NCBI RefSeq assembly: GCF_900104515.1
Contig: NZ_FNJL01000005.1
Coordinates: 62,001-126,000 of the forward strand
Length of the DNA stretch: 64,000 nt
Direction of reading: 5' to 3'
DNA from: Paracidovorax cattleyae
Lineage (GTDB): Bacteria > Pseudomonadota > Gammaproteobacteria > Burkholderiales > Burkholderiaceae_C
A program made the position numbers and the translations under genes. How positions within the stretch are numbered: the stretch's first letter is position 1; every line of letters begins with the position of its first letter. Of this stretch, positions 53,097-60,722 are shown one piece after another. Under the pieces are notes generated by a model. That model saw nothing but the letters and a program-made list of their open reading frames with translations. It did no database searches and had not been told where the DNA came from.

Positions 53097-53879
53097 TCAA
53101 GGACGGCTGCCGTCGATCGGCTCCGGATACGCTTCGCGGGCCAGTGCATCCGCCAGCGCACGGGCAGGGTCCAGCAGCGCGGTGCCCGCGCCGGCCTCGT
53201 CCAGGGCCAGGGGAATCTCGGTGCACCCCATCACGATCACCTCGGCGCCGCCGGCATCGCGCAGCGCCTGCGCCACCTCGCGGAAGCACCGGCGCGCCAG
53301 TGCCATGTCACCGGCCTTCACGCCTTCGTAGATGCCCTGCATGAGCCGCTCGCGGCCGGCCTCGTCCGGCTCCAGGCATTCGATGCCGGCGTGCTCCAGC
53401 GCCTGCCGGTACAGGCCGCTGCGGTAGGTGCCCTGGGTGGCCAGCAGGCCCACGCGCAGCCGGCCCTGGGCGCGCAGCAGCGCTGCCACCTCGCGTGGCA
53501 TGTGCAGCACGGCGAGCTGCGGGAACCGCTCCTGCAGCAGGCCGTGCCAGGCGTGCGCGGTGTTGCAGGCGATCGCCACGGCCCGGGCTCCGAGCGCGGC
53601 CAGGCGGCCCGTGGCCTGCAGCAGGGCGTCGCCCGGCTGGTGCGCCCCGGGCCGGGGGTCGTCCAGCGCCGCCGTGCGGTCCGGCACCGGTACCTGGGCA
53701 AGCCAGTGCTCCGGGTAGGCCTGGTCGCGCACGGCGATGCCCCGTGCCTGCATGCGCGCCGTGCACGCCTCGACGAAGAGGCGCGCGAAGTCCGCACCCG
53801 CCGCCGGCCCCATGCCGCCCAGGATGCCGACGGTGTGCGGCAGCCCAGCGCCCGCCACCCGCCCTGCCGGCTGCGTCAT
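53097..53879 (-). CDS. Aspartate/glutamate racemase family protein
   Basis: The 260-residue PLP-independent racemase has two catalytic cysteine sites: AIACNTAHAWH in the N-terminal half and VIVMGCTEIPLAL in the C-terminal half, with VGILGGMGPAAGADF at the start of the fold. Substrate is probably aspartate or glutamate, though broad-specificity racemases share these motifs. Its start overlaps the stop of the binding-protein gene (ATGA), so uptake and racemisation are coupled, and dadA lies beyond on the other strand. Confidence 0.9.
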   Translation of the reverse strand: MTQPAGRVAGAGLPHTVGILGGMGPAAGADFARLFVEACTARMQARGIAVRDQAYPEHWLAQVPVPDRTAALDDPRPGAHQPGDALLQATGRLAALGARAVAIACNTAHAWHGLLQERFPQLAVLHMPREVAALLRAQGRLRVGLLATQGTYRSGLYRQALEHAGIECLEPDEAGRERLMQGIYEGVKAGDMALARRCFREVAQALRDAGGAEVIVMGCTEIPLALDEAGAGTALLDPARALADALAREAYPEPIDGSRP

Positions 53880-54763
53880 ACCGCGGGCTTGTCGCTCTGC
53901 GCCGTGAGGTTGTCGCGCAGTTCCTTCGACATGGGCAGCCCCAGCGCCTGGCCCTTGGGCGGAATGGGCGACAGGAACCACTTGTTGTAGAGCTTCTCGA
54001 ATTCACCGGACTTCATCATGCCGCCGATCACGCCGTTCACGAGGGCCTGGAACTGCGGGTCGTCCTTGCGCAGCATGCAGGCGTAGGGCTCGACCTGCAG
54101 CGCATCGCCGACCACATCCCACTCGGCCGGGTTCACGGCATTGGCTTTCAGGCCGAAGAGCAGGATGTCGTCCATGGCGAAGGCCAGGGCCCGGCCCGTG
54201 TCCACCAGCAGCATGGAGTCGTTGTGGTCCTTGCCCAGCACGATGTCCATGTCGAGGTTGTTCTCGCGGTTGTACTTGCGGATCACCTGCGCGTTGGTGG
54301 TGCCGGTGGTGCTGGCCACGGTTTTCTTCGCGAGGTCGGCGTAGTTCTTGACGCCGGAAGATTTCTTCACCAGCAGGCGCGTGCCCGTGTAGAAATAGTT
54401 GACGGCGAACTGCACGTCCTTGGCGCGGGCGGTGTTGTTGGTGGTGGAGCCGCACTCCAGGTCCACCGTGCCGTTGGTCACCAGCGGGATGCGGTTCTGC
54501 GAGGTCACGGCCTGCAATTCGACCTTGATGTCAGGCTTGTTCAGTTTCTTCTTCACCGCGTCCACCACCGCGTTGGAGATATCCACCGAGAACCCGATGG
54601 GCGCGCCGGCGCCGGCCAGATAGCTGAAGGGCACCGACGATTCGCGGTAGGCCAGCGTGATCTTGCCGCTGTCCGCGATCTTCTTCAGGGTGTCGGCCTG
54701 CGCGGCGGCGCCGGCCATCAGGCCGCAGGCCAGCAGTGCGGCGGAGCAGAGGGTGGTTTTCAT
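53876..54763 (-). CDS. Periplasmic amino-acid-binding protein (glutamate/aspartate GltI-like)
   Basis: The 295-residue solute-binding protein has a signal peptide (cleavage near AAAQADTL) and the family 3 pattern KIADSGKITLAYRESSVPFS, QNRIPLVTNGTVDLECGSTT and RALAFAMDDILLFGLKA. It is closest in layout to the glutamate/aspartate binding proteins of ABC systems. No permease or ATPase genes are adjacent; it is instead coupled to a racemase. It diverges from dadA across a 305-base region. Confidence 0.92.
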   Translation of the reverse strand: MKTTLCSAALLACGLMAGAAAQADTLKKIADSGKITLAYRESSVPFSYLAGAGAPIGFSVDISNAVVDAVKKKLNKPDIKVELQAVTSQNRIPLVTNGTVDLECGSTTNNTARAKDVQFAVNYFYTGTRLLVKKSSGVKNYADLAKKTVASTTGTTNAQVIRKYNRENNLDMDIVLGKDHNDSMLLVDTGRALAFAMDDILLFGLKANAVNPAEWDVVGDALQVEPYACMLRKDDPQFQALVNGVIGGMMKSGEFEKLYNKWFLSPIPPKGQALGLPMSKELRDNLTAQSDKPAV

Positions 54764-55068
54764 GGGAATTCCTTCTCGGATGAGCGGGTGGTGAAAGGCG
54801 GCATGGCCCCCGCACGGTGCGGCGGTGCGAGCACTGTAGGAAGGTGGCGGCACCTTGAACAATTCATTCCACGCGCAATGCCATGCCTGAAAGTTATGCC
54901 CCTGTAGGGGTCAACCCGCAGGAGAAGCAAGAGCCACGCCGGGGCGCATGCCGCAACCCGCTCCGTTCCGGTGCATAACCTGGCGGCATGGGCGGCGCTC
55001 CGATCGGCATTGTCCAAGCGGCACGCACGCTTCTACAGTGCCCGCGGATGGAACGGATCGGAATCGAT
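54764..55068. promoter_or_regulatory. Divergent control region between the binding-protein operon and dadA
   Basis: This 305-base gap holds no gene. GTTATGC (54893-54899) and GCATAAC (54973-54979) are inverted copies 73 bases apart, and CCCCTGTAGGGG (54899-54910) is a 12-base palindrome touching the first. They are candidate sites for the LysR protein encoded at 56342-57283. I see no -35/-10 pair I trust for either direction. Confidence 0.42.
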
Positions 55069-56328
55069 ATGCATGCATGTGTGATGGGTGCCGGCATCGT
55101 GGGCCTGGCCACGGCCTATGCGCTGGAGCGGCAGGGATGGCAGGTGACGGTGATCGACCAGGGGCCGGTGGGCGGCGGTGCCAGCGGCGGCAACGGCGCG
55201 CAGCTGAGCTACAGCTACGTGCAGCCCCTGGCGGACGCATCGGTCTGGGGCCAGTTGCCCAAGCTGCTTTTTTCGCCGGATTCGCCGCTCAAGCTGCGGC
55301 CGCAGTGGAGCCTGCGCCAGTGGCGCTGGGGTGTGGCGTTCCTCGCGGCCTGCAATGACGCCACCTCCCGCCGCACCACCGGCTCCCTGCTGGAGCTGGC
55401 CGCGCGCAGCCGCCAGGCTTTCGAGCGGATGCGCGAGCGCGAGGGGCTGGACTGCGATTTCTCGCAAACCGGCAAGCTCGTGGTGTACCGCTCGCGCGAG
55501 GCACTGGCCGCCGGGGAACGGCAGATGGCGCTGCAGCGCGCATGGGGAAGCGAGCAGGAGTCGGTGTCCGCCGCCCGCTGCGTGGAGCTGGAGCCCGCTC
55601 TGGCCCACGATGCGGACCGCATCGCCGGAGCCATCCACACGCCCAGCGAGTGCGCCGCCGACTGCCAGAAGGTCTGCGACGGCCTGCACGCGCTGCTGGC
55701 TGCACGCGGCGTGCGCTTCCTGCTGGGGGCGCAGGTGGCAGGGTTCACGCGCGGCGCGGACGGCGCGGTCACCGCAGTGCGCGTGCGCCCCGGCGCATCG
55801 GGCACGGAAATCCCGGTGGCCGCGGACCAGTTCGTGCTGGCCCTGGGCAGCGCGAGCGCGGCCTGGGCGGCCCGCCTGGGCGTCCACGTGCCCGTCTATC
55901 CGCTCAAGGGCTACAGCATCACGGTGGACGCGCCCGAAGACGCGGCGTGGGCGCCGCGGGTGAACGTGACCGATGCGGCCCGCAAGGTGGTCTTCGCGCG
56001 GCTGGGCAACCGCCTGCGCGTGGCCGGCATGGCGGAGCTCGTGGGCGACGACCGCAGCATTCCCTCGGACCGCATCGAGCGCCTGCGTGCCACCGTGGCC
56101 GCGGTGCTGGGCCATGATCCCGGCACAGGCGCCGGCCTGCGCCCCTGGACCGGCATGCGCCCCGCCACGCCCACCGGCCTGCCCGTCGTGGGCCGCAGGC
56201 CGGGCGGCCCGCCCAACCTGTGGCTGCACACCGGACACGGGGCGCTGGGCTTCACCCTGTCCTTCGGCACCGCGGAACAGCTCGCGCACGCCATGGCCGG
56301 CGGCCGCCAGGCCGCACGAAACGCCTGA
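55069..56328 (+). CDS. dadA: D-amino-acid dehydrogenase
   Basis: The 419-residue flavoprotein oxidises D-amino acids to keto acids and passes electrons to the respiratory chain. The FAD motif CVMGAGIVGLATAYALERQG is at residues 4-23. GGGASGGNGAQLSYSYVQPL near 40, YPLKGYSITVDAP near 282 and the C-terminal LWLHTGHGALGFTLSFGTAE are DadA features. ATG at 55069 places the FAD motif at the N terminus; ATGs at 55048 and 54988 are in frame but lack support. Its stop lies 13 bases from the convergent LysR gene. The racemase and binding protein are divergently encoded. Confidence 0.94.
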   Translation: MHACVMGAGIVGLATAYALERQGWQVTVIDQGPVGGGASGGNGAQLSYSYVQPLADASVWGQLPKLLFSPDSPLKLRPQWSLRQWRWGVAFLAACNDATSRRTTGSLLELAARSRQAFERMREREGLDCDFSQTGKLVVYRSREALAAGERQMALQRAWGSEQESVSAARCVELEPALAHDADRIAGAIHTPSECAADCQKVCDGLHALLAARGVRFLLGAQVAGFTRGADGAVTAVRVRPGASGTEIPVAADQFVLALGSASAAWAARLGVHVPVYPLKGYSITVDAPEDAAWAPRVNVTDAARKVVFARLGNRLRVAGMAELVGDDRSIPSDRIERLRATVAAVLGHDPGTGAGLRPWTGMRPATPTGLPVVGRRPGGPPNLWLHTGHGALGFTLSFGTAEQLAHAMAGGRQAARNA

Positions 56329-56341
56329 AGTCTCAAGACGG

Positions 56342-57283
56342 TCAGGCGTCCGGCGCCGTATCCGGCAGCGCTCCCGCGCGGCCCTGCAGCGTTTCGAGGG
56401 CCGCGTCGCGCATGCAGCGCACCATGGCATCGGCCAGCAGGGACGCCGGGCGGTGGGGCATGCGCAGCGCCTTGACCGGCACGGCGATGCGCGGCAGCAG
56501 CTCCAGCACGTCCACCCGGCTGGGGTCGGCGGAGGCGGCGGTGCAGGCATCCACCAGCGCCACCCCCAGCCCGTGGTGCGCCAGCGCCAGTGCGGCATGG
56601 TAGGTCTGCACCGTGATCGCGGAGGTCAGCCCCACTTCCGCTTCGCGGCAAGCATGGTTCACCATGGTGCCCAGCGGATCGTTCAGCCCCAGCCGCACCA
56701 CCGGCACATCGACCAGGTCGGCCAGGTGCACCGAGCCCCGGTCCACGAGCGCCGCGTCGAGCAGGCCGCGCGGAGCGACGCACACCATGCGGCCCTCGGC
56801 CAGGGTTTCCTGCTCCAGCGAGGGGTGCGACAGCGCGGAGAACACGAACCCTACGTCCGCCTCCTGCAGCACCAGGGCGGAGACGATCTGCGGCGAATGC
56901 AGGGATTCGATCGTCACCTGCACGCCCGGATGCAGGGCATGGAAGGCGCGCAGCGCCCGCGGCATCACCTCGTGGCTCAGTGCCAGCACGCTGAGGATGT
57001 GCAGTTCGCCCTCGCGCTGCCGCCCGCGCAGGCTGCCCGCCAGGCGCTGCACCTCGTCGAGCTGCGTGAACAGGCGCTCGATGTGCGGGAAAAGCGTCTG
57101 CGCCTCCCGCGTGGGAACCAGCCGCCCCTTGTGGCGATGAAAGAGCGCGAAGCCCAGCTGCAGCTCCGCATGGGACAGGATGCGGCTCACTGCCGGCTGC
57201 GTGACGTTGATGAGGCGCGCGGCGGCGCTCACGCTGCCCGTGAGCATGACGGCGTTGAAGACTTCGATGTGGCGCAGGCGCAT
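56342..57283 (-). CDS. LysR-type transcriptional regulator
   Basis: The 313-residue regulator starts with MRLRHIEVFNAVMLTGSVSA, has the recognition helix VTQPAVSRILSHAELQLG and LFHRHKGRLVPTREA, and a full effector domain (ALSHEVMPRALRAFHALHPG). This N terminus is typical of the ArgP/NocR-like subgroup that often controls amino-acid catabolism. It converges on dadA and is the natural candidate regulator of the D-amino-acid locus. Confidence 0.92.
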   Translation of the reverse strand: MRLRHIEVFNAVMLTGSVSAAARLINVTQPAVSRILSHAELQLGFALFHRHKGRLVPTREAQTLFPHIERLFTQLDEVQRLAGSLRGRQREGELHILSVLALSHEVMPRALRAFHALHPGVQVTIESLHSPQIVSALVLQEADVGFVFSALSHPSLEQETLAEGRMVCVAPRGLLDAALVDRGSVHLADLVDVPVVRLGLNDPLGTMVNHACREAEVGLTSAITVQTYHAALALAHHGLGVALVDACTAASADPSRVDVLELLPRIAVPVKALRMPHRPASLLADAMVRCMRDAALETLQGRAGALPDTAPDA

Positions 57284-57457
57284 GGGGTATGGGAACAGGG
57301 CGCAACGGCCCGAGGACGGTCGAGGCGCGCATATTGCATCAAAACGTATCCCGACGAAGTGCCGCGCGGCAATTGGAAACAAACCTGCACACCTCTCATA
57401 TTCCAACCGATAGAGTGGCGCGCCCGTCTCTCTTTCCCCGGATGCACCGGTCCCACG

Positions 57458-58084
57458 ATGGCCTGCGAATCACCGCCTGCACTGCGCCGCGCCGTGCGCC
57501 CCGCCCTTCTGTGCTGCATCGCGCTCGCCTGGGGCGTGGCGCACGCGGCACCCTATCCGACCAAATCCCTCGCCGCGCGGGTCGCCATACTGGATGCACG
57601 CTCGCCGGCAACCGCCCGCCTCGCCACGATGGATGCAACGGATCCGTCTGTCCTGCCCGGCGATGGCGCGCCGCTCCCGCAATTGCGTTTCCTGCGCCTG
57701 TCGCCGGCCACGGCATCCTCCAAGGAATGCTGCGTGCAGCCCCTGGCCCCCGTCGATCCGCGGGACGCCTCCACTCTTCGCTATGAAGGGGAAGACGCCC
57801 AGCCGGCCGCAGAACGCGAAGTCCGTTTCACCCATGCGCCCCGGGAGGGATTCGTCGGACTGGCGGTGGAGGGCGATGCCGTGGTGACACGGATGCCGAG
57901 CCACCGGATCCTGCTGCGGTGGCCGGACCGCAAGGCATCGCTGCGCGTGGACCATTGCCTGTCGGCGGAGGGGCTGCACCTGAAGATCTCCGAAGGGACC
58001 GGCGCCGGCCCCTGGAAGCCCGCGGCGCACTACTACCTTCCCCTGGCAGCCGATGCGCGGCCCGACTGCCCGCAAGGCTGGTGA
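57458..58084 (+). CDS. Secreted protein of unknown family, first of a tandem pair
   Basis: I cannot name a family. The 208-residue product has a signal peptide ending near AHAAPYP. The mature part shares a clear pattern with the next gene: RVAILDARSPATARLA, then ECCVQPLAPVDPRDASTLRY, RFTHAPREGFVGLAVEG, WPDRKASLRVDHCLS and WKPAAHYYLPLAADARPDCP. Four cysteines (ECC, DHC, PDC) are shared, suggesting disulfides in a beta-rich secreted domain. It lies 174 bases from the divergent LysR gene and 150 bases before its paralogue. The start at 57458 gives a normal signal peptide. Confidence 0.8.
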   Translation: MACESPPALRRAVRPALLCCIALAWGVAHAAPYPTKSLAARVAILDARSPATARLATMDATDPSVLPGDGAPLPQLRFLRLSPATASSKECCVQPLAPVDPRDASTLRYEGEDAQPAAEREVRFTHAPREGFVGLAVEGDAVVTRMPSHRILLRWPDRKASLRVDHCLSAEGLHLKISEGTGAGPWKPAAHYYLPLAADARPDCPQGW

Positions 58085-58234
58085 GCGGCAAGCCGGCCGC
58101 CCGGCATGCGGACACGGGCCGCAGCGGTATGCACATCTTTACGGGCGCCCCCGGAACTCCACGCATACTTCGCCCCTCAGCATCCGGTGGCGCGCGCAGC
58201 GCGCCTGGCACCGCCCGGATCTTTCCCCTTCCCG

Positions 58235-58930
58235 ATGATGGCCACTGAACGACGACACCGATCCCCTTTCCGTACCGGCACCCTCTTCTTCCTGGCCTTC
58301 TCCCTGGCGATCGCCTGCGGCGAGGCGCCCGCGAAGCCCAAAGCCGCCAGCAAGTCGAGGGCTGCCGCCAAGGCCCGCAAAGCCACCAAGCCCCGCGCAC
58401 CGGCACCTGCCGCAGTCTCGCAGGGCGATCCGCTGTCCTCGCGCGTCGGCGTGGTGGACGCCAGCGCCCCCGGCGCCGCACGGCTCGCGCTGGCATCCGG
58501 CAGCACGGCGATACCGTCCGGAAGTCTTCACTATCTGTCCCTGGCTCCCGCGGCGAAAGCCCCGGAATGCTGCATCCGCCCGCAGGCCGCCGTGCCGCCC
58601 CGGGATGTCGCCATCCTGCGCTTCGATGGCGACAATTCGCAGCTCGCCGCCGAACACACGGCCCAGTTCACGCAGGCACCGGGCGAATCCTTCATGGGCC
58701 TGGCGCTGCAGGGCAAGGCCACGGTCACCCGGGCTTCCGACCAGCGGCTGTTCCTGCAATGGCCGGACCGCAAGGTCTCGGTGCGCGTGGACCACTGCGT
58801 TTCCGGAGAGGCCATGCATGTGCGCATCGCCGACAGCGCGGGTCCCGGCCAATGGCAGCCTGCCGCGTACTACTACCTGCCGCTCGCGGTACCGGCCCAG
58901 CCGGACTGTCCGGTGGACGAGGCGCCCTGA
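58235..58930 (+). CDS. Secreted paralogue with Lys/Ala-rich linker, second of a tandem pair
   Basis: The 231-residue product repeats the domain of the preceding gene: RVGVVDASAPGAARLA, ECCIRPQAAVPPRDVAILRF, FTQAPGESFMGLALQG, WPDRKVSVRVDHCVS and WQPAAYYYLPLAVPAQPDCP. A hydrophobic export segment ends at IACGEAP, a weak lipobox. It differs from its neighbour by a roughly 28-residue Lys/Ala/Pro-rich linker (KPKAASKSRAAAKARKATKP), much like a histone H1 tail, which may bind a polyanion or span the peptidoglycan. Two adjacent ATG codons (58235, 58238) are possible starts. No function is known to me. Confidence 0.8.
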   Translation: MMATERRHRSPFRTGTLFFLAFSLAIACGEAPAKPKAASKSRAAAKARKATKPRAPAPAAVSQGDPLSSRVGVVDASAPGAARLALASGSTAIPSGSLHYLSLAPAAKAPECCIRPQAAVPPRDVAILRFDGDNSQLAAEHTAQFTQAPGESFMGLALQGKATVTRASDQRLFLQWPDRKVSVRVDHCVSGEAMHVRIADSAGPGQWQPAAYYYLPLAVPAQPDCPVDEAP

Positions 58931-58940
58931 AGCCGCGGTA

Positions 58941-59828
58941 TTACGTCCGCCCTCCGGAAGCGCCCCACTCCGTCAGTTGCCGGTTGAGCCACATGGATTC
59001 CTGCAGGGGCGTGGCCTTGCGCAGCGAAGCGCAGGCCGCCATGGACAGGCTGCGTCCCTGCCGCGCGTCCACCGCCCGGCGGCGCGGCGCGATGCATGCC
59101 AGGAAGGACTCCCGCGCCGCCGCCGGCAGGGACGGCGCGGTGGACAGGTAGGCCTCCGCCGCCTGGTAGCGGTCCCGGCGCTGCCAGGCCACCATGTAGG
59201 CCGAACTGTTCGAGAGCAGCAAAGCCTTCCTGTGCGGCAGGTGCATGACGAGCGGGGCGATCGGCGCCAGGGCCGGCCATACGTCGTTGGCGTAGAACTC
59301 CGCCCCCCAGTAGGCCTGGCCGATGCGCACGAAATGCTCCAGGCTGGAAATGTTCACCAGCCCGGACTCCGCCATCGGCAGGATTTCGATCGAGGGCTTG
59401 CGCACGTCCACCGTGTCGTTGGAGACATCCACATACAGGCTGCCGAACTGGAATGCGTTCTGGAAGTAGCGCTCGCGCAGCACACCCCAGACAGCGCCCA
59501 CGTAGCCGCCCTCGCCCATGAAAGCGCGGATGGCGTCCAGCCCGGGCAGCGCAGCGTCCGATGCCACCGCCGCGCGCAGCTTCCTCTCAAACGCCTCCGA
59601 GATCTCCAGGCAGCAGCCGTAGGGATAGGGCTTGCGGTACGTGGGAATGCAACCTGGCAGCTTCTGGTCGATTTCACGGCGCACGGCATACAGGTAGTGC
59701 TCCACCTCGGCCAGCCGGCCCTGCAGGTGGCGCTCGGTCAGGCGTTGCTGCTCCTGGTCTGCAGGGCGGATTTCCTGGGGGATGAAACGACGGGACACAC
59801 GCAAACCGCTCCCGATGCGGAGCTGCAT
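58941..59828 (-). CDS. Hypothetical protein, no family recognised
   Basis: The 295-residue product has no signal peptide or membrane helix and looks soluble and mostly helical. Visible blocks are LQGRLAEVEHYLYAVRREID near 40 (coiled-coil-like), YGCCLEISEAFERKL near 75, SLYVDVSNDTVDVRKPSIEI near 130 and WGAEFYANDVWPALAPIAPL near 175. It ends ten bases from the convergent secreted paralogue. The start at 59828 (MQLRIGSGLRV) was chosen; an in-frame extension to 59885 looks unlikely. TATACAAAGACTTACATTCT lies at and upstream of the start, an AT-rich promoter-like patch. I assign no function. Confidence 0.75.
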   Translation of the reverse strand: MQLRIGSGLRVSRRFIPQEIRPADQEQQRLTERHLQGRLAEVEHYLYAVRREIDQKLPGCIPTYRKPYPYGCCLEISEAFERKLRAAVASDAALPGLDAIRAFMGEGGYVGAVWGVLRERYFQNAFQFGSLYVDVSNDTVDVRKPSIEILPMAESGLVNISSLEHFVRIGQAYWGAEFYANDVWPALAPIAPLVMHLPHRKALLLSNSSAYMVAWQRRDRYQAAEAYLSTAPSLPAAARESFLACIAPRRRAVDARQGRSLSMAACASLRKATPLQESMWLNRQLTEWGASGGRT

Positions 59829-59909
59829 ATACAAAGACTTACATTCTAACCCAGCAGGGCGACAGACAGCGTGCTGCCTGCGCACACCGCCCGGCGTCGC
59901 CGATAAAGG

Positions 59910-60533
59910 TCAGCGTCGGCGCGTGCGGGCCAGTCCGAAGAGGGCCAGCAGGCCGGACATCAAAATCACACCCCATTCGGACAACGTCGGAATGCTTGCC
60001 ACAGTGCCACCACCGCCCACGGGGGTGGTACTGCCGGCAACCGTGATGCCCAGGGTCGCGCGGCGGGAGGAGTCCAGCGGCGGCGTGGAGCCGTTGGTCT
60101 GCGTCACGGTACCGGTGCACGGCGCCTGGCCCGTGTTGATGAACAGGGCGCCCGGGCCGCTGACCAGGGTCTGCTTGAACGTGACCGTGGAGCCGGCGGG
60201 AATCACCGCATTGTTGAAGCTGAAGGTGACGGGCGTGCCGCCGGCAGTGTTCGCGGCGATGTTGGCGGTCGAGTTCACGGTGCCGACCAGCGTGCCGTCG
60301 AAGGCGTTCAGCCGTGCCTCGAGCGTGACGGTATAGCTGCCGCCGGTATTCGTTCCGTAGTTGACGGTCACCGTATCGAGCGTGGTGCCACCGTAGTTCG
60401 GCAGATAGAAGGAACGACTGATGTTGTCGCCGGTCGTGCTGGGACTCGATGGACAGCTGACGATCGTGGCGGCGCCGGCGAATGCCGGCGCGAGCAGGGC
60501 GGACAACGCCAGGGCGCGGAGAGTGTGTTGCAT
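59910..60533 (-). CDS. IPTL-CTERM surface protein
   Basis: The 207-residue product has a signal peptide (cleavage near AFAGAAT), a beta-rich middle that is high in Thr, Ser, Asn and Gly (TTLDTVTVNYGTNTGGSYTV), and a C-terminal sorting signal: IPTLSEWGVILMSGLLALFG followed by LARTRRR. IPTL-CTERM signals are processed by exosortase-like enzymes in Burkholderiales. No sorting enzyme is in the window, so it must be elsewhere. Two cysteines (SCPSSP and APCTGT) may form one disulfide. It stands alone, convergent with nothing and 189 bases after the polA stop. Confidence 0.88.
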   Translation of the reverse strand: MQHTLRALALSALLAPAFAGAATIVSCPSSPSTTGDNISRSFYLPNYGGTTLDTVTVNYGTNTGGSYTVTLEARLNAFDGTLVGTVNSTANIAANTAGGTPVTFSFNNAVIPAGSTVTFKQTLVSGPGALFINTGQAPCTGTVTQTNGSTPPLDSSRRATLGITVAGSTTPVGGGGTVASIPTLSEWGVILMSGLLALFGLARTRRR

Positions 60534-60722
60534 GGTGCCAGGACAGTGATGGGAGCAAACGGGGAGAAGCGTATCCCAGTGTAAAACGGTGCGCCCCCGC
60601 AGGCCACCCAAACAGAGGCCTCGTTCACCGCTTTCCATACCAGGCCCGACCATTCACCGGGACCGTGGCACCGTCCGCCTTCCCCGGCCGGCGAAGCACA
60701 GCAGGGGGCCTCCACGGGCCCG

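Noticed and set aside
55973-58084. A 703-codon plus-strand frame ending with the first tandem secreted protein
   Set aside because: It crosses the LysR gene on the other strand and the intergenic gap. The signal peptide at 57458 marks the real start.
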